Source: CAZQCI01 sp964592255 (GTDB taxonomy: Bacteria; UBA10199; SBBF01). From it: DNA of 11,211 nt. Both the position numbers and the translations under genes were made by a program. The stretch's first letter is position 1; every line of letters begins with the position of its first letter. Location: positions 1 to 11,211 of the forward strand of contig CAZQCI010000069.1 of NCBI GenBank assembly GCA_964592255.1. Direction: 5' to 3'. This document shows positions 7,029 to 11,211 of the stretch, one piece after another. Below the pieces are notes generated by a model. The model ran no database searches, was not told the origin of the DNA, and saw nothing but the letters and a program-made list of their open reading frames with translations.

Positions 7029-7093
7029 CAGAATTCTTATTGATTGGCCAGATATGAATCATGATCAGACATGTTCATGAGAAGCCCGCAATG

Positions 7094-7167
7094 CGCGCCC
7101 GACAGGATTCGAACCTGTTACCCCAAGCTTAGAAGGCTTGTGCTCTATCCAAATGAGCTACGGGCGC
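7094..7167 (-). tRNA. tRNA-Arg (anticodon UCU)
   Basis: A complete 74-nt cloverleaf on the minus strand. The acceptor stem GCGCCCG pairs with CGGGCGC; the D arm is GCTC/GAGC with a 9-nt loop; the anticodon stem CAAGC/GCTTG encloses CTTCTAA, giving anticodon TCT (reads AGA, arginine); the variable loop is 5 nt; and the T arm is ACAGG/CCTGT with loop TTCGAAT. The discriminator is G, as in E. coli tRNA-Arg(UCU). The 3' CCA is not encoded (CAT follows), so it must be added by the CCA transferase. A TATATT (7182-7187) about 15 bp upstream could be its -10. It stands alone between two minus-strand genes. Confidence 0.97.
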
Positions 7168-7234
7168 TTGATCGGCTTTAAAATATAAAAAAGTACGGCA
7201 GATGGACAGTATTATTTTGAGGCGAGTGAGGTTG

Positions 7235-7597
7235 TTATTCCCGCTTGAGTTCTTTCCACCATTTATTACCTACGTCTTTTCCCCAATCTAGAAGGGTAGA
7301 AATCACGGGTTTTAAACCGTGGCCGTAGTAGGACAGTTCGTAGGTGACGCTTGGGGGGGAGGTGTCGGCGACTTTTCTGTTGATGAGTTTAAGACTTTGA
7401 AGTTTTTTAAGAGTTTGTGTGAGTGCTCGGTCGGTGAGTTCTGGTGTGTTAGTTTTGAAATCCTTAAAGCGCATTGGGCCATTCATGAACAAATCGCGCA
7501 AAATAATTAACGACCATTTGGATTCTGAAATGGCCGCAAAATGATAGACGGCGCACTTGGCGTTAAAGCCGGTGCCCGATTTTTTTTCTTTCTTCAT
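7235..7597 (-). CDS. HxlR-family winged-helix transcriptional regulator
   Basis: A 120-residue DNA-binding protein of the HxlR (DUF24) family. It shows the family plan: a conserved N-terminal cysteine (C15 in FNAKCAVYHF), then SKWSLIILRDLFMNGPMRFKDF, then ELTDRALTQTLKKLQSLKLINRKV (recognition helix) and the wing VTYELSYYGHGLKPVI. In characterised relatives (YodB, HypR, QorR) this cysteine senses electrophiles or oxidants, so redox or quinone sensing is plausible; the target genes are unknown. A purine-rich GGGAGGGAG ribosome site (7601-7609) lies directly before ATG 7597. It is divergent from the 55-aa membrane protein gene and probably controls both through the dyad in the shared spacer. Confidence 0.88.
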   Translation of the reverse strand: MKKEKKSGTGFNAKCAVYHFAAISESKWSLIILRDLFMNGPMRFKDFKTNTPELTDRALTQTLKKLQSLKLINRKVADTSPPSVTYELSYYGHGLKPVISTLLDWGKDVGNKWWKELKRE

Positions 7598-7641
7598 TGT
7601 CTCCCTCCCTTCAACATTTATCTTGACACACTATACTTTTT

Positions 7642-7689
7642 ATATTAACTAACCTTCAAGCTAAATACTCTATTTTATATAGTTAATAT
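7642..7689. repeat. Inverted repeat, candidate HxlR operator
   Basis: ATATTAACTA (7642-7651) is the exact reverse complement of TAGTTAATAT (7680-7689), with 28 bp between. The symmetry extends outward: TTGACA on the plus strand (7623-7628) and TTGACA on the minus strand (7700-7705) flank the arms at 13 and 10 bp. The right arm overlaps the -10/-35 spacer of the hxlR promoter, as expected for an autorepressor site. The link to HxlR is inferred from position only. Confidence 0.5.
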
Positions 7690-7705
7690 CAAATAGAGAT
7701 GTCAA
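7676..7705 (-). promoter_or_regulatory. Candidate hxlR promoter
   Basis: On the minus strand, a perfect TTGACA (7705-7700) and TATATA (7681-7676) are 18 bp apart. Transcription would start near 7669, leaving a leader of about 70 nt before the hxlR ATG. The right arm of the inverted repeat lies between and over these elements. Confidence 0.5.
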
Positions 7706-7726
7706 TAGCTTAGACAAGGAGTACTT

Positions 7727-7894
7727 ATGTTATTTGCTGAAATAGTTTGGATTGGCCTGTTTGGGGCTTTCTTGGTTTTTGGGGCCTTAGTGGGTTGGGT
7801 TTTAAGCCTGACCCAAGGGCCTCGGGGCCAAAAGGGTCCTGTGGAACCGGTGGATTTTAATTCTAAAGAAAATAAGGTTTTGTTGGCAGCTTAA
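7727..7894 (+). CDS. 55-residue single-pass membrane protein, unknown function
   Basis: A small gene beginning MLFAEIVWIGLFGAFLVF. One strongly hydrophobic segment (about residues 5-28, ending GALVGWVLSL) is followed by a polar tail rich in Gly, Pro and Lys (TQGPRGQKGPVEPVDF) that ends KVLLAA. An AAGGAG ribosome site (7716-7721) stands 5 nt before ATG 7727, strong support that this is a real gene. It is divergent from hxlR and shares its regulatory dyad, so it is a candidate HxlR target. Its TAA overlaps the TAA of the convergent cysQ-like gene within one TTAA (7891-7894). I do not recognise a family; it may be a small subunit or stress peptide of the inner membrane. Confidence 0.65.
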   Translation: MLFAEIVWIGLFGAFLVFGALVGWVLSLTQGPRGQKGPVEPVDFNSKENKVLLAA

Positions 7895-8682
7895 AGAGAT
7901 GCCAGGAGATGAATAAGATCCTGGTGGATGATTTTGTTGGCGTAAACGATGTTTTGAATAAGTGGATTTGATCGGTTGAATGTAAATTTTTTCCCGTCTT
8001 TATCTGAAACAAGACCTCCCGCTTCCTGAATTAAAAGATCCCCCGCACAAAGCTCCCNNNNNNNNNNATCCCATTCGTTTTTAGGTTGCAGGCTAAAACT
8101 GCCGTCGGCTTGGCCCCGGGCCACTGTGGCCATTTTGTAAGCCATGCCTCCGGATTTAACGATGTTGAATTGGCCTTCGTACGGTTTCCATTCTCCACGT
8201 CCTAATTCCGACCGGCTGGCTAGCAATGTGGCTTGAGGTAATTGGGTTTGGGAGCTGACTTGGATTTTTTTTCCATTAAGAAAAGCGCCACTGTTTTTGG
8301 CGGCTGCAAATAATTCCGTCGTTGCTGGGTTATAGATGACACCCACTACTACTTCTCCTTGAATCGCTAATCCGATGGACACCGCAAATTCGGGAATTTT
8401 TGAAATGAATTCTTTTGTGCCGTCTAAGGGGTCGACAATCCACACTCTTTTTTTTCCAAGCCTTTCTGCCGAATCCTTCGACTCTTCCGAAAGCCAACCG
8501 TCAGAAGGGTAGGCGCCTAAAAGAGTTTTTTCGATAATCGTATTGGCGGCTCTGTCGGCTTCTGTCACCGGCTGTTCTTTACTTTTGTGTTCTACCGTAA
8601 AGTCCGTATGGTGAACACGCATGATGGCTTCACCAGCTTTGAGTGCCGCTTGTGTGGCTAGTTTCAACTCTTGTTCAAACAT
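7891..8682 (-). CDS. cysQ: CysQ-like inositol-monophosphatase-family phosphatase, interrupted by an N gap
   Basis: A Mg2+-dependent, Li+-sensitive type phosphatase; the best guess is 3'(2'),5'-bisphosphate nucleotidase (CysQ), which removes PAP formed in sulfate assimilation. Visible motifs are VTEADR at 39-44, LSEES at 64-68 (E67), WIVDPLDGTKEF at 81-92 (D84 and D87 bind metal) and NEWD at 202-205 (metal ligand D205). Ten N bases (8058-8067) fall just after NEWD. The reading frame survives but carries about five residues too many between NEWD and CAGDLL; the intact motif is probably NEWDLCAGDLL, making the true protein about 258 residues. It starts 22 bp after the 570-aa gene and is probably co-transcribed; there is no clear Shine-Dalgarno, but a TATAGT (8709-8704, minus strand) could be an own -10. 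Other IMPase-family substrates cannot be excluded. Confidence 0.82.
   Translation of the reverse strand: MFEQELKLATQAALKAGEAIMRVHHTDFTVEHKSKEQPVTEADRAANTIIEKTLLGAYPSDGWLSEESKDSAERLGKKRVWIVDPLDGTKEFISKIPEFAVSIGLAIQGEVVVGVIYNPATTELFAAAKNSGAFLNGKKIQVSSQTQLPQATLLASRSELGRGEWKPYEGQFNIVKSGGMAYKMATVARGQADGSFSLQPKNEWDXXXXELCAGDLLIQEAGGLVSDKDGKKFTFNRSNPLIQNIVYANKIIHQDLIHLLASL
8058..8067. other. Assembly gap (10 N)
   Basis: A run of ten unknown bases inside the cysQ-like gene. The flanks share TCCC: 8054-8057 on the left and 8069-8072 on the right. Deleting 8053-8067 (15 bases, in frame) restores the expected family motif NEWDLCAGD, so the gap is probably a scaffolding placeholder between overlapping contig ends rather than missing sequence. 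Confidence 0.95.
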
Positions 8683-8700
8683 GAATGTTACTTAACAGAG

Positions 8701-8716
8701 TTGACTATAAGGTCAA
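8701..8716. repeat. Short inverted repeat over the stop of the 570-aa gene
   Basis: TTGAC-TATAAG-GTCAA, five-base perfect arms with a 6-bp spacer, spanning the TAG stop of the 570-aa gene and lying about 26 bp before the cysQ-like ATG. It could be a regulator site for cysQ or chance; there is no U-run to make it a terminator. Confidence 0.25.
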
Positions 8717-10417
8717 GGAAAGAGGCGCACTGGTTGTGGCCCAAGCCCCCATAGACATGGGATCTAGACTCAGTTCTCCATGAGATGTTGCGTCATTTTT
8801 GGCAACGTCAACAGTGGCCGTATGGATGCCTTGCAAGGCATCTAATTTTTGTCTCAACTCTTCTGGAGGAAGATCTCCTGTCATAGTTGCTTGGGTTAAC
8901 TCGTCTACCTGTGCTCGTATTTCTGGAACTTGAAGCATGTTAGGATCTATTTCATAATTTAATTCAGCTAATGTGGCCACTAGGTGTTCGTTGGAAGGCG
9001 CAGGAGACGCAGGTGTAGAAGCAGCCAATCCAACTCCTAATAACACAGCGGTCAGCGCTGTTGGTGTGCCGGGTGTGATTCTAGACGTGGCCGTGGTGGA
9101 TGCTTGCGTAGCAGGAGAACTCGCTTCTTCGTTTTCTTTCATAAGGTACAAAAGTGTGCCGTTAGCTAGAATCAAGATTTCATCGAAAAGAGCGAGTTCA
9201 GGATTATGCCAGGTAAATATCCTTTCAGCTTTGGCCTGTTTAATATATTCTTCCTTCTTCTCGTTTGTTTCTTCATAGAGTTTTTCAAACAACGGAATTA
9301 AAGAAGCGCCTTGAGATCCGGCTCTCACAGCCAATTGAGCTGCTCGTTGAAGGGGCTCTAAATTCATTTCACCACTTTCGAAATAGGTTGTGAGTATGCT
9401 TGAGGCTTGTTGAGAGGCTTCACTTGGTTCTGGCAAAGAATTGGCCTGTGCAGCTGGTGTTTCTTCAATACTTGGTTGTGTACCCCGAGATAGATTACTC
9501 AAAAAACTGATAGTGTCTCTGATTTTATCCTCGAGCGTTGAAAAGTGCGAAAGATTACTTTCTTGATATGCTTTTTCATCCTCGCCCTCCGCTCGTTGGG
9601 CACTCACTTTTAGTGTCTGGACTGTTTGTTTCACAGACTCAAGATTTGTTCGTAATGGTTCAATAGCGGGTATAGCAGCCCCGCCCATTTCTCTTAAACC
9701 AGTTAGAGCATTCACAACGGCTTCAGGGTGTTCCCATTGGATGTGCGGGGTCTGAATGGTTTGTAAATAATAATTTCGTAATTGATCTACACCCTTGGGA
9801 TAGGCTCCCAGTTTCCATAAAGCTCGGTGGGCGGCTACTGTTGCTTCAGACCTGGTTAAGTTATCAAGTTGGGTCGGACCCCCTGGTACAATGGGTGTAA
9901 TAGCCCACTTTGTGAGCGTATCAATTACATCTTGCTTATTAATTCCTTGGTAATTTACCAATTCTAAAATGGCAAAAATGGTTTGGGTATGGAGGTTTTC
10001 GTAAAGAAGGTAGTTCAAAATGTCCCACGTGATTTCAGGGTAAGCCCGGAGAACCGGCGCATGGTAACGCAGAGTGGCTCGAATGCCTACACGATCTAGG
10101 CTAGCTAACTTGTGCTGAAGAAAAGTGATAGCGCTGTCAGTTTTTGCCCCGGTATTACGCGTGAGTTGGCTAGGGGTTGTCCTCCATCGTAAATCTCTTT
10201 GCTGCCTCGCCGTTTGGCGGGTAGGATCAAAAATGCCTCTGATCCTGTCATAGAAAACGGGAGAACTCCTTTCAACTTCACCTAAATAGCCATCTGTTAG
10301 ACCAGTGCTGCGCTGCCCCAATTGAATTAAAAGGGCACGCGCTTCGTCTTGTGCTGCAGGATCATCGTCTAAAGGGCGTTGTATTAAAGATAAAAGTCTT
10401 GTCAGATCAAAAGGCAT
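8705..10417 (-). CDS. 570-residue mostly helical protein, not recognised
   Basis: I do not recognise this protein. It has no signal peptide. Residues 90-260 look like HEAT-type alpha-helical repeats: EATVAAHRALWKLGAYPKGV (191-210) and EAVVNALTGLREMGGAAIPA (232-251) can be aligned with each other. Residues 255-312 are charged and probably coiled-coil, followed by a Pro/Ala/Ser/Glu linker (313-340), a second helical block (340-430), a Ser/Thr/Ala/Pro linker (431-452) and a short hydrophobic stretch (454-466), too short to be a confident membrane helix. The last 100 residues are acidic and helical (LPPEELRQKLDALQGI) and end in a Ser/Thr-rich tail. A GGAG ribosome site (10424-10427) lies 6 nt before ATG 10417. 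The cysQ-like gene follows by 22 bp. A scaffold or protein-binding role is the most that can be guessed. Confidence 0.8.
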   Translation of the reverse strand: MPFDLTRLLSLIQRPLDDDPAAQDEARALLIQLGQRSTGLTDGYLGEVERSSPVFYDRIRGIFDPTRQTARQQRDLRWRTTPSQLTRNTGAKTDSAITFLQHKLASLDRVGIRATLRYHAPVLRAYPEITWDILNYLLYENLHTQTIFAILELVNYQGINKQDVIDTLTKWAITPIVPGGPTQLDNLTRSEATVAAHRALWKLGAYPKGVDQLRNYYLQTIQTPHIQWEHPEAVVNALTGLREMGGAAIPAIEPLRTNLESVKQTVQTLKVSAQRAEGEDEKAYQESNLSHFSTLEDKIRDTISFLSNLSRGTQPSIEETPAAQANSLPEPSEASQQASSILTTYFESGEMNLEPLQRAAQLAVRAGSQGASLIPLFEKLYEETNEKKEEYIKQAKAERIFTWHNPELALFDEILILANGTLLYLMKENEEASSPATQASTTATSRITPGTPTALTAVLLGVGLAASTPASPAPSNEHLVATLAELNYEIDPNMLQVPEIRAQVDELTQATMTGDLPPEELRQKLDALQGIHTATVDVAKNDATSHGELSLDPMSMGAWATTSAPLSLTL

Positions 10418-10519
10418 GAGGTTCTCCGTTGGAATACTTTTGTGTTTAGTTATTAAAATTGACGCGTTTGGAGTGATATCGTCAGGGGCTAGGAAAAGTT
10501 GCTAATTTTTTTATACTTT

Positions 10520-11211
10520 TTACAGTGCTGAAAGAGGGTTGGTATTAAACGATCCGGTTAGGGTGGATAAGTAATGAGCTCCACCGAAGGTGGGGACCTC
10601 ATCCGGGATGTCACCGGCTGAAATGATTTTGACTGTTTTGGATGTTCCATTCACACGGGAACCGGTTCCTGAAAGGCCGCCGCTGGAGGCCACGCCTGTG
10701 GTCATATCAATACGCATCCGGTACGATTGACCCAAAACGCCGATGTCGGAATCATCGGCAGAAAAACCATCGGCACTGGCGGTTACCACAAAAGCACGAA
10801 TACGGACGGCGACATCTTCCACAAGTAAATTGCCGCTGCTGTCTAAAGTACCGGAAAAAACAGTGGCATCGTGGTCGCCACAGCTGGAATCGGTCAGATT
10901 ATAACCACAAGTGTCTAAGACCAAATCAACGGCATCAAAACTTTCCATATCGAAAGTGGCGTCACAATCACTGGCTGTAGAACCCGTATTACAAACACGA
11001 TAAACCATTCGTGGAAATTCACTGGCCCGCATCGAAACGGTGCCATCACTGTCTACATACATAATGGCTGTATAAGTATCGGGATAAATTACAGGCAAAT
11101 CCAAGGAATCATCCGTATCGGAATCGATTTGCGTTTGAAAAAGATAGGTTAAATTAACTTTGGTGCCCAGACTAGTTTGGGTTGGGCTGGCACCGGTTTC
11201 ATTATCATCAT
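10520..11211 (-). CDS. Asp-rich, probably exported protein of unknown function (5' end beyond window)
   Basis: The frame is open from the right edge to TAA at 10520-10522, giving the C-terminal 229 residues; the real start lies outside the window, and the TTG at 11104 is just an internal Leu codon. The sequence is rich in Asp, Ser, Thr and Gly (IDSDTDDSLDL, VDSDGTVSMRA, SADGFSADDSDIG), short of Lys, and predicted to be mostly beta. Four cysteines form two close pairs (CNTGSTASDC and CGYNLTDSSC), suggesting disulfides outside the cytoplasm. No LPxTG, beta-barrel terminal Phe or known sorting signal is seen at the end (FNTNPLSAL). The composition differs from neighbouring genes (a 60-base line at 10741 is 52% GC). 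Surface, pilus or Ca2+-binding protein are possibilities; none is demonstrated. Confidence 0.75.
   Translation of the reverse strand, partial: DDNETGASPTQTSLGTKVNLTYLFQTQIDSDTDDSLDLPVIYPDTYTAIMYVDSDGTVSMRASEFPRMVYRVCNTGSTASDCDATFDMESFDAVDLVLDTCGYNLTDSSCGDHDATVFSGTLDSSGNLLVEDVAVRIRAFVVTASADGFSADDSDIGVLGQSYRMRIDMTTGVASSGGLSGTGSRVNGTSKTVKIISAGDIPDEVPTFGGAHYLSTLTGSFNTNPLSAL

Noticed and set aside
7059..7080. Repeated TCATGA hexamers downstream of the tRNA
   Set aside because: Two short self-palindromic words with a 10-nt spacer and no U-run; neither a convincing terminator nor an attachment site.
7094..7167. tRNA-Arg as an integration site for a mobile element
   Set aside because: No integrase, no duplicated tRNA 3' end and no element genes are visible in the window.
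7891..8682. cysQ-like gene as a pseudogene
   Set aside because: The only defect is the N-run, the frame is intact across it, and the flanks reconstruct the family motif.
8973..9278. 101-codon plus-strand open frame within the 570-aa gene
   Set aside because: No ribosome site; it follows from the Ala/Ser/Thr-rich codons of the opposite-strand gene.
10642..10980. 112-codon plus-strand open frame rich in Arg, Trp and His
   Set aside because: Implausible composition, and it mirrors the Asp/Ser-rich minus-strand gene.

Overview
The window looks like chromosomal DNA of a Gram-negative, respiring bacterium. It carries a CcoI/FixI-type copper ATPase (maturation of cbb3 cytochrome oxidase), an M48B HtpX protease, a TerC/Alx-type transporter and a NhaR-type LysR regulator. 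Composition is moderately AT-rich with local variation: two sampled 60-base lines give about 30% GC (inside the membrane-SRPBCC gene) and about 52% GC (inside the right-edge gene). A deltaproteobacterial-grade or related lineage would fit, but I cannot fix the taxon from sequence alone. A 10-N run at 8058-8067 shows that this is a draft scaffold. No insertion sequence, integrase, CRISPR array, rRNA or phage gene is visible, and no gene-free stretch exceeds 300 bases.

Region 1 (1-2530) is respiratory copper handling. A CcoI-like P-type ATPase (minus strand, running off the left edge) is divergent from a small TauE/SafE-like membrane protein of the kind often linked to cco genes. An 18-bp perfect inverted repeat of FNR/CRP type lies between the two starts, so both genes are probably switched together by an oxygen- or redox-responsive regulator.

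Region 2 (2549-6067) is a stress/homeostasis unit. A likely minus-strand operon runs hpf-like ribosome hibernation factor, htpX, terC, and a small protein with a YDCYPVTE motif. A nhaR-like activator is transcribed divergently from hpf, and their shared spacer holds a 10-bp inverted repeat. The set suggests a joint response of translation, membrane-protein quality control and ion balance, possibly under NhaR.

Region 3 (6078-7894) holds a five-helix membrane protein fused to a C-terminal SRPBCC domain, a tRNA-Arg(UCU), an HxlR-type repressor, and a divergent 55-residue single-pass membrane protein. The hxlR/55-aa spacer carries a long symmetric dyad.

Region 4 (7891-11211) is minus strand: the C-terminal 229 residues of an Asp-rich, probably exported protein of unknown function (open at the right edge), a 570-residue mostly helical protein I do not recognise, and a CysQ-like inositol-monophosphatase-family phosphatase interrupted by the N-run. 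The N-run appears to be an artificial gap between contig ends that in fact overlap.
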